Shown here piece after piece: positions 37,977-47,493 of a stretch of DNA of 64,000 bases. Source of the DNA: a virus. Under the pieces are notes generated by a model that made no database searches, was not told the origin of the DNA, and was given only the letters and a program-made list of their open reading frames with translations. The stretch lies in IMG/VR virus record IMGVR_UViG_3300043449_000492, positions 1-64,000 of that record; one strand, 5' to 3'. The translations under genes were made by a program, and so were the position numbers. Every line of letters begins with the position of its first letter. Position 1 is the stretch's first letter.

Positions 37977-40900
37977 ATGGCTGACAATGTTGATGTTACC
38001 GCAAATTCAGAATTTTTCTATTCTAATGTGCGATCGGTTACGACTAACTTTAACGTAAGTCCGTATTACGACGATTATGACGGTACATCTAATTACTATA
38101 AAATTCTTTTTAAGCCAGGTTATGCGGTTCAGGCTAGAGAACTTACACAGATTCAGTCTATTCTTCAAGAGCAGATCAATCGTTTTGGTCAGCATATCTT
38201 TAAAGAAGGTAGCATGGTTCTTGGAGGAAAATATAATATCGACACCAGAGCCCACTATGTTAAAGTAAAAGATTTTGATTTGTTTGACAATAAAGTTAAT
38301 ATTGACAATTTTAAAAACGAAATTGTTACTGGTCAGCTAACAGGTATCAAAGCATACGTTAATCTTGTAATTGATGGTTCAGAAGGAACCGATACGCCCA
38401 AGACACTTTATGTAACTTATATGTCAGGTAATTCAGATACTGATGAAGTTGTATTTGTTGCTGATGAACCTCTAGTTTCAAATGTTGGTACTCTTATTGT
38501 AGGAAATACTGTTCCTGTTGGTTATGGTTCTGTATTCACAGTCAATGAAGGTATTCGATTTGCTAAAGAGCATTTCATCTACCATAATAAACAGTCAGTA
38601 GTTGTTGATAGATATGACATATTTCCAACATGTAAGGTAGGCTTTGTTCTTGATGAGACAATCATCAATCCATCACAAGATTCTTCGCTACTTGATCCAG
38701 CATTGGAAGCATCAAACTATGCTGCACCCGGTGCAGATAGATTTAAAATTATTCCAACTCTTACTCGTTTGGATATTGACGATGAAGCAGGATTTCCTAA
38801 TTATGTAAATCTATTCACTATTGATAAGGGCAATGTTACTGAGCTTAATGAAAGACCTGTCTATAATGTTATTGCGGATGAAATTGCTAAGAGAACCTAC
38901 GACGAATCAGGTGATTACTATGTTCGTGGTTTCAATACTGTAATTGAGGAACATCTTGATCTTGGAAATGGTGGATATCTTATAGAGTCTAGAGGTGGAG
39001 ATTCTCAGTTACTTTCAATTCAGGTCGAGCCTGGAACTGCTTATGTCAAAGGTTATGAAGTTAACAAGCTTGTTACTGAGTTTTTGACTACAGAAAAGGC
39101 AACATCATTTGCTAATGTCAATGGACAAATTATATCATCGAAAGTTGGTAGCTATATTATAGCAAACAATGTCGTTGGTGCTTGGAATGTTAATATTGGT
39201 CAGAATATTGATCTGTATGATACTGCACAAAAGCGTGTCTTTTTAGGAACTGCATCAACAGCTTCACAGACTGGTAAAAAAATTGGAACTGCCAGAATCA
39301 AATCTTTGTCTAAAGAAGGCGGAAAGTTAGGTTCGCCTGATGGAGCTATTCGTATTCACTTATTCGATGTTAATATGCTCGGATCAAATTCATTTTCTTC
39401 TGTAAAGAGTGTTTACTACAATAATTTGACCACAGCAGATATGGGTGCAGACGTTGTATTAGAATCAGGTTCTGCTAAAATTGCTGACGTATATTCTCCT
39501 CTTCTATATTATGTAGGTTCAAACTACACAAAAACAATTCGTTCACCAGACGGAACGGTTGATACATCTTTCTTCTTTAAGAGAACAACGGACGTTTCTA
39601 TTGATTCATCTGGAGCATTTTCACTCACATCACCAATCGCTTCAGAGAATTTTCCATATGGAACAACTACTCTTTCAGCTAGTGATCTTGATGATATCTT
39701 TTTAAATCTTAATCTAGATAGTCCTATTACTATCGACATAGGAACTGCATCTAGTGGAGCAGGAACAACTGTTCTTAGAACATCAGGAACAGGATTTAGC
39801 ACTCTTAATATTGGCGACAAGATTACTCTTTCAGGAAATGGTAAAATTTACGTTGTTAGTTCAATTGCTAACAACAATACTCTAACAGTAACTCAGACAT
39901 TGCCATCAAGTGTAAGTGCAGCAAACACAATCTATAAGACTTTTCTTAATGGTGACACTATTGAGCTAACGGGCGCCGGTACCGGGGGAAGTAGAAGCGT
40001 TTCAGCTACGCCACTGGCACTTAACTTTAACATTGCTGAAAATTTTGGAACTTCTGTTACAGGCACAGTTACCTATACAATGTATAAATCAAATGCCAGA
40101 GAAATTCGAAAAGTTCTAAGACGCAATCGTTACGTTCTAATCGATTGTTCTACTGCAGGAACTTCTGGTTCATATTATCTAGGTTATTCTGACATTTATG
40201 CTGTTAAATCTGTGCGTAAGGCAACATCATTTACTGCAGTGACTGATGGTGACGATGTTGGATTAAGAACTACTATTGATAGAGGTCAAAGAGATAATTA
40301 TTATGGTACAGGAAAACTTTTTTATAATGGCACACTCACAGCATCCGACAAGCTTTTAGTATGTTTAGATTATTTTGAACCTGATTATACTCTTGGCGTA
40401 GGATATTTCTCCATTGATTCTTATCCAATCGATGATACTGTACCTTCTGCAGACCAGATTAGAACACAAGATATTTCATTCTATATCTCTAAAGATACTG
40501 GTAAAACATATGATTTGAGAAACCATTTAGACTTTAGACCTGTATTTACTAATACAGCAGGTGATGCTACAACAATTGATCAGGTTTTAAACAATGTTGC
40601 AAATAAAAATCCTCCTCAGTCAACGACATTAAGATATGAAGCTAATGGTCTTAGAATACCCGCAGATTCTGAATCAATTATCTATGACTATTCATACTAT
40701 CTCGCTAGAAAGGATATTGTCACCTTAAATAAAAAAGGTGATTTTATGATAATCAAGGGTGTTCCTGCATCAGTTCCTATAACTCCAGCATGTCCACAAC
40801 ATTTAATGTCGATTGCAAAACTTTTTATACCTCCATATCCTTCACTTTCGCCAAGCTATGGTAGATTAATACAAAGAATCGATCTTGCTGCTCATTCAGA

Positions 40901-43900
40901 AAGAACTTCTCAAGTTCGATTCACAATGAAAGATATTGGTGTATTAAAGCAGAGAGTTGACAATCTGGAAAATTATGTGTCACTTTCTCTACTAGAGAAA
41001 TCTGCTCTTGATATGAAGATTTTAGATGAAAATGGACTAGATAGATTTAAGAACGGTATCTTTGTAGATTCATTCACATCATTTGCATTGTCTGATTATA
41101 ACAATCCGGATCATCATATTTGTTATGATCCTAAAGAAGGCTCAATTCGTCCTCTTTTCAATTCACACGGATTAGGTTACAAATACTTTTCAGGTTCTAA
41201 TATTGTAGTTGAAAATAATCTTCTAATGCTTCCTTATACGGAAGTAATGGCACTAACACAACCATATGCTACAACTACTCGTAATGTTGAGACAACCGTA
41301 TATCGATTTATCGGAAAACTATTCTTAGATCCTGATTCTGACTATTGGGTAAATACTGATCGTTTGGCTAGTCAGACTTTCAATTTTGGTGCCACAGATG
41401 CTGATGTGACCCCTTACTCAATTGTTTACGCTTCTTGGCAGACAACTGTAACAGGAGTGACAACTACAGATCCTGTTCTTATCTCTTCTGCAACTGCTTT
41501 AAGTTCAACTTCTCAGACAATCGGCGGAGGACCAGCAGGTGAACAGTCTATTGCTGCATTCTATCAAGGAACGGACATTCTTGATAATATTGGTTCACTT
41601 ATCGATACTTACGGTGCAGATACTCCAGTCACTTGGACGACCTGGGTTGATGGTTATGCAACCAATCATAATGCTACTTTAGGAGATTTTTATCCTGTTG
41701 GTAGATATTTTGGTATTGCTGGAGAAGCAACAACAGCAACAAATTTATATCAACAAATAGGACCAACTATAGGACAATATGCCGGTATTATTAGTCCAGC
41801 AGATAAATTATGGATTTTGCAAAATCCAGGAACTATTGACGTTACTACAACGACAACAACTGCTACAACAACTAATACATATCAAACAACAGCAACAACA
41901 GGTACGCAAGCTACTAGAAACTATAAAGAAACATTTCAGACACTTAAGACCGAATCACATAGCATTGGTGACAAGGTTACAGCAGTTGCTCCAATAGCTG
42001 ATATTCGTCCTCAGACAATTGCGTTCGAAGGGGCAGGTCTCAAGGCAAGCACACGATACTATGTGTATTTTGACGGACAACTTATGTCTGCATATGTAAC
42101 TCCTGGTATAGCTAGTTCAATTCCTTCTAGTTTAGGTAACAATAAGTTTAAAAATCTTATTACTGCTACTGATGTTGAAGGTGGAAAGCTATATTCAGAT
42201 GCTAACGGCTACGTTCATGGATTTCTAAGACTTCCTGTCAATGCTACAAAAACATTTAGAACTGGTACTAAGGAAGTTATTCTTACCGATAGTCCTACAA
42301 ATGAGCCTGATGCTACAGCAGCTGCAAAGGGATACTTTGTAGCACAAGGTATAACACAGACTATTCAAGAGACAATTATCTCAACAGGTCAGGTTATTAC
42401 TACTGAAAAGAGTGGTACAGAATCACAACCAATTCGTTATTCTACGACAACAAACACTTATAGCACAGTAACTTCTACCACAGATGTTGTTGTTGCTAAT
42501 AATAGTATTCCAGGATCTTTAACATTTAATTATATTGATAATCCAAGTTGTATGGCTTATTCATTTAAGCTAACAACACCAAATGCAGAAGAAGGAACAT
42601 TTCTTTCAAGTATTGATGTGTTCTTTGCTGAAAAAGATCCAAATCTTGGTGTTTGGTTTGAAATTCGAGCAATGGATAATGGAGGAACAATCACAAAAAC
42701 TCAAGTTCCTGGATCTGAAGTTTGGCTACAATCAAATCAGGTCAATACTTCCGACAACGGATCGGTGGCAACAAACATTAAGTTTAAAGATCCTGTATTT
42801 TTAATGAACAACCAGGAATATGCTTTCATCATTCATACTGTTGGAATCAATCCAAACTATTATATGTATGTTTGTGTGCTTGGTCAAGCTGACATTATCA
42901 CTAATCAAAAAATCAATAATCGTCCTCTTACAGGCACTTTATTCACCACAAATAATAATACAGATTGGGATATAGTACCGAGAGTGGATCTTAAGATCAC
43001 ATTCAATCGTGCTAAGTTTAGTACCGATGTTGTTGGTGAAGCGATTATTGGTAATAAACGTAATGAATATGTTCAACTTCCATTAACTCAAGCTACGGGT
43101 TCTAATACTGCATGGTTTGGCGATAGAATTAGAGGAAATGATAAGTTACAACTTCAAGCTCCAACTGGTCCTATTAGCGTGGGTGATTATCTGATTGGTC
43201 AGGTAAGCTCAACTAATACAGCAGTTAAAGCTATTGATGGTTCGACATATTCAATGAGTGGCACAGGTTATGTTCAAAATGAGAACATTTCTGTAAGACG
43301 AGCAAACGGAAGTCTTGCAACTGGAGTTACTTCGTCTGTTGTCTCAACTAATACTGCTACTGGAGCAATCTATAAAGTTACACCAAAAAATGACATTACA
43401 GCATTTAATGGAAATAGTGCTATTCTTATTGTTGAAGATTCAAATGGGCTATTTGAGGCTAATGATACACTTCATATGGAATTGACTGGATCAACAGTCT
43501 TCGTAAATAAAGTCACAAAGATGCGTTATTCTTCAATTCAATTTGAACCAAGCTATCTTGATTTTATTCCAACAGATATTAGTTTCTCTATGCTAACAAC
43601 TAGCAATAGCGGTTCAGTAGGCGAATATCAATCAATCGTTGTTAGTAATCCAATGGATTTTGATGATGAAAAAGCATTGTATTCACATTCTGCAGAAATT
43701 GCAAACTTTGGTGGAGCTCCCTCTAATCGTGTCAAGATTAGAATGACAACCACTTCAGATTATTTGACACCTATTGTCAATCTAGATAGAACATACTCAG
43801 TTTATATTGATAATCTTATTAACTCAAATACTTCTGGTGAGCTTTCATCATCTGGTGGAGGTCTAAAAGATAAATACCTTTCACAGGTTGTCACTCTGGC

Positions 43901-44294
43901 TGACGGTCAAGATGCTGAGGATCTAAGAGTAGTTCTAACAGCATATCGTCCACCAGGTTCCAATTCAGATATTAAGGTATATGCTCGTATATCTAATGCT
44001 GAAGACTTTGAATCTATTAAGAGTAGAAATTGGTTCGAACTAACTCCATATGATTCATCTGTCTATTCTTCACTTACTAATAGAAAAAATTGGAGAGAGT
44101 TTCAGTATAAAATTCCAGATAGTCTCATGACTGGATCTAATGATCAGGATGATCCAATTGTTCGATATACAAACTCTGCCAACACTGTATTTGAAGGATT
44201 TAAGCAATTCCAAATCAAAATTGGTCTAGTTTCGGACAATAGTGCAATATATCCAAGAGCTACTGATCTTCGTGTTATTGCTCTACAAAAGTAA
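37977..44294 (+). CDS. Giant baseplate/tail-fibre attachment protein (DUF4815-type N-terminus)
   Basis: 2105 residues, the largest gene here. The N-terminal ~350 residues (PYYDDYDGTSNYYKILFKPGYAVQARELTQIQSILQEQINRFGQHIF-KEGSMV) are the family I recall as DUF4815, found in cyanophage and rhizobial-phage structural proteins. Later parts include a Thr-rich linker (about 1285-1320), IRPQTIAFEGAGLKASTRYYVYFDG near 1345, and a jelly-roll-like C-terminal third. No catalytic motif. By place after genes 6-7-8 it probably replaces T4 gp9/gp10, linking the baseplate to fibres (inference). RBS AAAGGAAAA. Confidence 0.75.
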   Translation: MADNVDVTANSEFFYSNVRSVTTNFNVSPYYDDYDGTSNYYKILFKPGYAVQARELTQIQSILQEQINRFGQHIFKEGSMVLGGKYNIDTRAHYVKVKDFDLFDNKVNIDNFKNEIVTGQLTGIKAYVNLVIDGSEGTDTPKTLYVTYMSGNSDTDEVVFVADEPLVSNVGTLIVGNTVPVGYGSVFTVNEGIRFAKEHFIYHNKQSVVVDRYDIFPTCKVGFVLDETIINPSQDSSLLDPALEASNYAAPGADRFKIIPTLTRLDIDDEAGFPNYVNLFTIDKGNVTELNERPVYNVIADEIAKRTYDESGDYYVRGFNTVIEEHLDLGNGGYLIESRGGDSQLLSIQVEPGTAYVKGYEVNKLVTEFLTTEKATSFANVNGQIISSKVGSYIIANNVVGAWNVNIGQNIDLYDTAQKRVFLGTASTASQTGKKIGTARIKSLSKEGGKLGSPDGAIRIHLFDVNMLGSNSFSSVKSVYYNNLTTADMGADVVLESGSAKIADVYSPLLYYVGSNYTKTIRSPDGTVDTSFFFKRTTDVSIDSSGAFSLTSPIASENFPYGTTTLSASDLDDIFLNLNLDSPITIDIGTASSGAGTTVLRTSGTGFSTLNIGDKITLSGNGKIYVVSSIANNNTLTVTQTLPSSVSAANTIYKTFLNGDTIELTGAGTGGSRSVSATPLALNFNIAENFGTSVTGTVTYTMYKSNAREIRKVLRRNRYVLIDCSTAGTSGSYYLGYSDIYAVKSVRKATSFTAVTDGDDVGLRTTIDRGQRDNYYGTGKLFYNGTLTASDKLLVCLDYFEPDYTLGVGYFSIDSYPIDDTVPSADQIRTQDISFYISKDTGKTYDLRNHLDFRPVFTNTAGDATTIDQVLNNVANKNPPQSTTLRYEANGLRIPADSESIIYDYSYYLARKDIVTLNKKGDFMIIKGVPASVPITPACPQHLMSIAKLFIPPYPSLSPSYGRLIQRIDLAAHSERTSQVRFTMKDIGVLKQRVDNLENYVSLSLLEKSALDMKILDENGLDRFKNGIFVDSFTSFALSDYNNPDHHICYDPKEGSIRPLFNSHGLGYKYFSGSNIVVENNLLMLPYTEVMALTQPYATTTRNVETTVYRFIGKLFLDPDSDYWVNTDRLASQTFNFGATDADVTPYSIVYASWQTTVTGVTTTDPVLISSATALSSTSQTIGGGPAGEQSIAAFYQGTDILDNIGSLIDTYGADTPVTWTTWVDGYATNHNATLGDFYPVGRYFGIAGEATTATNLYQQIGPTIGQYAGIISPADKLWILQNPGTIDVTTTTTTATTTNTYQTTATTGTQATRNYKETFQTLKTESHSIGDKVTAVAPIADIRPQTIAFEGAGLKASTRYYVYFDGQLMSAYVTPGIASSIPSSLGNNKFKNLITATDVEGGKLYSDANGYVHGFLRLPVNATKTFRTGTKEVILTDSPTNEPDATAAAKGYFVAQGITQTIQETIISTGQVITTEKSGTESQPIRYSTTTNTYSTVTSTTDVVVANNSIPGSLTFNYIDNPSCMAYSFKLTTPNAEEGTFLSSIDVFFAEKDPNLGVWFEIRAMDNGGTITKTQVPGSEVWLQSNQVNTSDNGSVATNIKFKDPVFLMNNQEYAFIIHTVGINPNYYMYVCVLGQADIITNQKINNRPLTGTLFTTNNNTDWDIVPRVDLKITFNRAKFSTDVVGEAIIGNKRNEYVQLPLTQATGSNTAWFGDRIRGNDKLQLQAPTGPISVGDYLIGQVSSTNTAVKAIDGSTYSMSGTGYVQNENISVRRANGSLATGVTSSVVSTNTATGAIYKVTPKNDITAFNGNSAILIVEDSNGLFEANDTLHMELTGSTVFVNKVTKMRYSSIQFEPSYLDFIPTDISFSMLTTSNSGSVGEYQSIVVSNPMDFDDEKALYSHSAEIANFGGAPSNRVKIRMTTTSDYLTPIVNLDRTYSVYIDNLINSNTSGELSSSGGGLKDKYLSQVVTLADGQDAEDLRVVLTAYRPPGSNSDIKVYARISNAEDFESIKSRNWFELTPYDSSVYSSLTNRKNWREFQYKIPDSLMTGSNDQDDPIVRYTNSANTVFEGFKQFQIKIGLVSDNSAIYPRATDLRVIALQK

Positions 44295-44303
44295 GGAATT
44301 TTT

Positions 44304-44561
44304 ATGGACGTTTTAGATTATCTTTACTTAAACGGAGAAAAGAAAACCGCCCCTTTACCTTCTATAGATACAAAAACAGATGTAGACGGCTATTATAAAA
44401 CTTCAGCGGGAGCGGTAGTCTCTAAAGATGATAATATTCTTAATGCTTATAAGAAGCAAAAGGTAAAACAAGCACAACTAAATAGTATGAAGAATGACAT
44501 AGATCAGCTAAAGAACGACATGTCGGAAATCAAAGAATTGCTCAAAGGACTTGTAAAGTAA
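44304..44561 (+). CDS. Small coiled-coil protein
   Basis: 85 residues; AAGGAATT upstream. The last ~45 residues (NAYKKQKVKQAQLNSMKNDIDQLKNDMSEIKELLKGLVK) form heptads of a short coiled coil. Perhaps a fibre trimerisation or connector subunit; no family recognised. Confidence 0.65.
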   Translation: MDVLDYLYLNGEKKTAPLPSIDTKTDVDGYYKTSAGAVVSKDDNILNAYKKQKVKQAQLNSMKNDIDQLKNDMSEIKELLKGLVK

Positions 44562-44562
44562 T

Positions 44563-46641
44563 ATGGCATTATTAGCAAACGTATCCCTTCAAGACACATT
44601 TGATACCTGGCGCATTAGAACTAATCAGCTAATTGCAGTATCAGAACAAGCATATGAAATCTCGTTATTGTCTGCTAATGCTGTCGGCAATACAATCAAT
44701 GTTACCATGGCATATTCAAATGATACGTCCAATAGCTTTAGAACTATAGCATATGCTTATTCAAATAACATGGGCAACACAGTTAATAGTTATGTTACCT
44801 ATGCTATTGGTCTTATCGACATTAATATGCAATCTTCTATGGTTTACTCCAATGCAGTTGGCAATAGCGTTAACTCATTTACAAGATCATCATATACAAC
44901 ATTAGCTAATGGTCGAGCAGCTTTCACCACTGCCAACTCAAAAATTGCTACGGTTGCAGGAAATGCTGGTCGTATCCTTGTTACCAATACAACAGCTGGA
45001 GCAAATATTACTGCTACTGTTGATCTAGCATCAATTGTTACCGCAACAAACTATACTGGCGGTATTTCAGCTATCAATGTCGATGCTTACGGTCGTGTTA
45101 CCGGTGTCTCAGGTAATGCTAACTATCAGCCTAATTTGGGATTCACTCCTGTCCAGCAGGGCGGTGGAACTAGTCAATCATCAAATAAGATTTATATTGG
45201 TTGGTCTGCAGGAAGTGTTCTTAGACTTCAAGTCGATGCGACTGACTTTGGCGCATCTTGGCCGATAAATGTTACAGGTACTTCAAGCTATTCTACAACA
45301 TCGGGAACATCTGCACTAACTAATCAAACATCATGGACTAATCTGACAGTTACAAATTCTCTTTCTGCTCCAATTATGTATGATTATAATAATACAAGTT
45401 TCTATGTCAATCCTAATGGAACTTCTATTTTTTCAGTTCTATCAGTAGGACGTGTAGCAGCAGGATATGATTCTGGAGTAGGAAACTCTATTAATTGTAA
45501 TGGCTGGTTTAGATCAGGTGGTGCAACTGGTTGGTTTAATGGTGATTACGGCGGCGGCATCTATATGACCGACACCACTTGGGTTAGAGTCTATGGTAGT
45601 AAAGCGTTTTGGGCGGCAGGGACTATTCAATCTGATACGGATTTAAGAGCACCATTATTATATGATACAAATGACACAAGCTACTATCTGAACCCTAATT
45701 CAACTTCAAGATTATTTACTCTAAACACTTTGAATCAGATTAACGCTCAAGGTAATCAGGGAATCGGAATCCAGAATGCTACTAGTGGCGCAGGTGGTAT
45801 AATGGTTCAGGGCTCAGGCTCTGCAGCATTCATGTCATTTCATAGACCGGGCGCATATGCTTCTTATTTTGGTATTGATACAGATAATCAATTTGCTGTC
45901 GGCGGATGGTCTGCAGGTGCAGGACTTGCTTATTTCAAAGCGGCTGGTATTGGTGTAGGAACAGCAGCAACCGGACCAGGCAACATCAATGCAACTGGCA
46001 CCATGACGGCTGCTGCCCTTGGCGGCGCAGCAGCTACAGGTGTAGGAGCGTCTGGAACTTGGAATATTAGTTCTAACAATGGTAGAACATTGTTGCAAGA
46101 TACTATTATTGCAAATGGAGCTGGTGATGTAGGAGCTCCGTATACGTTCTCTGGTAATCCTGACTACAATACTTTCGAAATTGAACTTATAAACCTTTTA
46201 CCACAACTTAATTTGAATTATTTGTATATAAGATTTACTCAGGACGGAGCGTATAGAGGAGAGTCATTATATTCTTCGACTATTGTAGGACCTGGTAGCA
46301 CGCAGCAATATCAGAACTCAAAGACCGTCGGATTTCTTACCAGTTATGCAGGAGGATTTTACAGTTACTCTCCTCTAATTTATGCTGGATGGGTTTCAAA
46401 CACTGCCGCTCTTGGAGGCGTTAACGGCACTCTACGTATGACATTTCCTCATGATGGATCAAATTATAAGTCTATGTATGGTTTTGTCAATTATAGACAA
46501 GCTGACTCTACTACTTATCAGTTAAACACTTCCACTAATATATCATTGGCTAGACTTGCAGCTGTTCAAGGATTTCAGATATTTTGGGATCATGGTGCAT
46601 TCGCTAGTGGACGTATTCGTGTGTATGGTTATAAGGTATAA
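44563..46641 (+). CDS. Tail fibre protein 1
   Basis: 692 residues. The opening LQDTFDTWRIRTNQLIAVSEQAYE is common in T4-like cyanophage fibre proteins. The shaft contains GISAINVDAYGRVTGVSG and two copies of the fibre motif YD-x-N-x-T-[SX]-[FY]-Y-[VL]-N-P-N-[GS]-T-S (YDYNNTSFYVNPNGTS, YDTNDTSYYLNPNSTS). The C-terminal ~180 residues are a distinct beta-rich domain (TFEIELINLLPQLNLNYLYIRF), presumably receptor-facing. First of the fibre cassette. Confidence 0.8.
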   Translation: MALLANVSLQDTFDTWRIRTNQLIAVSEQAYEISLLSANAVGNTINVTMAYSNDTSNSFRTIAYAYSNNMGNTVNSYVTYAIGLIDINMQSSMVYSNAVGNSVNSFTRSSYTTLANGRAAFTTANSKIATVAGNAGRILVTNTTAGANITATVDLASIVTATNYTGGISAINVDAYGRVTGVSGNANYQPNLGFTPVQQGGGTSQSSNKIYIGWSAGSVLRLQVDATDFGASWPINVTGTSSYSTTSGTSALTNQTSWTNLTVTNSLSAPIMYDYNNTSFYVNPNGTSIFSVLSVGRVAAGYDSGVGNSINCNGWFRSGGATGWFNGDYGGGIYMTDTTWVRVYGSKAFWAAGTIQSDTDLRAPLLYDTNDTSYYLNPNSTSRLFTLNTLNQINAQGNQGIGIQNATSGAGGIMVQGSGSAAFMSFHRPGAYASYFGIDTDNQFAVGGWSAGAGLAYFKAAGIGVGTAATGPGNINATGTMTAAALGGAAATGVGASGTWNISSNNGRTLLQDTIIANGAGDVGAPYTFSGNPDYNTFEIELINLLPQLNLNYLYIRFTQDGAYRGESLYSSTIVGPGSTQQYQNSKTVGFLTSYAGGFYSYSPLIYAGWVSNTAALGGVNGTLRMTFPHDGSNYKSMYGFVNYRQADSTTYQLNTSTNISLARLAAVQGFQIFWDHGAFASGRIRVYGYKV

Positions 46642-46650
46642 GGAATAAAG

Positions 46651-46905
46651 ATGAGTACCAAATTAAATTACCGACTTAGATTTGAAACAGATTCAGTTTT
46701 TAGATTAACTGATAATTTCATCATTTCTCCTCATATGGAAAAAGATTGGGCCGAATATCAAGCTTGGTTAAAGCAGGGTAATACCCCTTTACCTGCAGAA
46801 AATTTTATTACTCCTGAAACTGCAAGTCAACCTACTATTGAAGAAAAACTAGCATCTGTTGGATTGGATCTTAATGATCTTAAAAAAGCTCTAGGAATCA
46901 ATTAA
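46651..46905 (+). CDS. Small fibre-associated protein
   Basis: 84 residues; AAGGAATAAAG upstream. The WAEYQAWLKQGNTPLPAE core resembles short proteins encoded next to phage tail fibres (some are chaperone-like domains), followed by a possible helical hairpin (IEEKLASVGLDLNDLKKALG). Function unproven. Confidence 0.6.
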   Translation: MSTKLNYRLRFETDSVFRLTDNFIISPHMEKDWAEYQAWLKQGNTPLPAENFITPETASQPTIEEKLASVGLDLNDLKKALGIN

Positions 46906-46917
46906 AGAAAGACCCCA

Positions 46918-47253
46918 ATGGCCGAATATGTAGAACTATACATCGATCAAGGAGCCGATTTTGAATCGACTCTAGTTCTTGAGGACGATGTTACCAATCT
47001 TCTACAAAATGTCTCAAGTTATGTAGTAACGGGAACAATGAGAAGGTCATTACTTTCTCAAAACGCTTCTGGTATTCTTAGTTGCGCCATCAATGCTAAT
47101 GCTACTGGCGAGATTCTAATGACAATGAATGCTGCAAACACAGCTAATTTAAGACCAGGAACACATCTTTTTGATGTTAAGACATTTGATGGAAGTAAAT
47201 ATAATAGACTGATTGAAGGTATCATTATAGTAACACCCTCTATCACAAAGTAA
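46918..47253 (+). CDS. Small beta-rich virion-cluster protein
   Basis: 111 residues. EYVELYIDQGADFESTLVLEDD and the LRPGTHLFDVKTFDG...RLIEGIIIVTPSIT end are the pattern of a short protein that I recall in fibre clusters of T4-like cyanophages. Compact beta sandwich expected. Role unknown. Confidence 0.65.
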   Translation: MAEYVELYIDQGADFESTLVLEDDVTNLLQNVSSYVVTGTMRRSLLSQNASGILSCAINANATGEILMTMNAANTANLRPGTHLFDVKTFDGSKYNRLIEGIIIVTPSITK

Positions 47254-47258
47254 GTTCA

Positions 47259-47492
47259 ATGTCCAGCAACAAGATTACTGTTATAACACAACCTAAAAAC
47301 CGAATTATGATAAATAATTCTCAGAAAGCTCAAATTAAGAACGTCACAACGCCTGTTACTATCAATAAGTTAGCACAGATGCTCGATGTGGACGCTTCTA
47401 GCATAGATAACAACGAAACAGTAGTTTATGATGAGGTAAGTGGCAAATTTGTAGTGAAAGAATTACCCATCATAAACGGAGGAACCTTCTAA
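47259..47492 (+). CDS. Small fibre-cluster protein, unknown
   Basis: 77 residues, basic N-terminal half, then TINKLAQMLDVDASSIDNNETVVYDEVSGKFVV, in which the VVYDE-x-S-G-K-F/Y-V phrase is commonly found in phage fibre-associated proteins. Its last codons supply the RBS (GGAGGA) for the next fibre gene. Confidence 0.6.
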   Translation: MSSNKITVITQPKNRIMINNSQKAQIKNVTTPVTINKLAQMLDVDASSIDNNETVVYDEVSGKFVVKELPIINGGTF

Positions 47493-47493
47493 C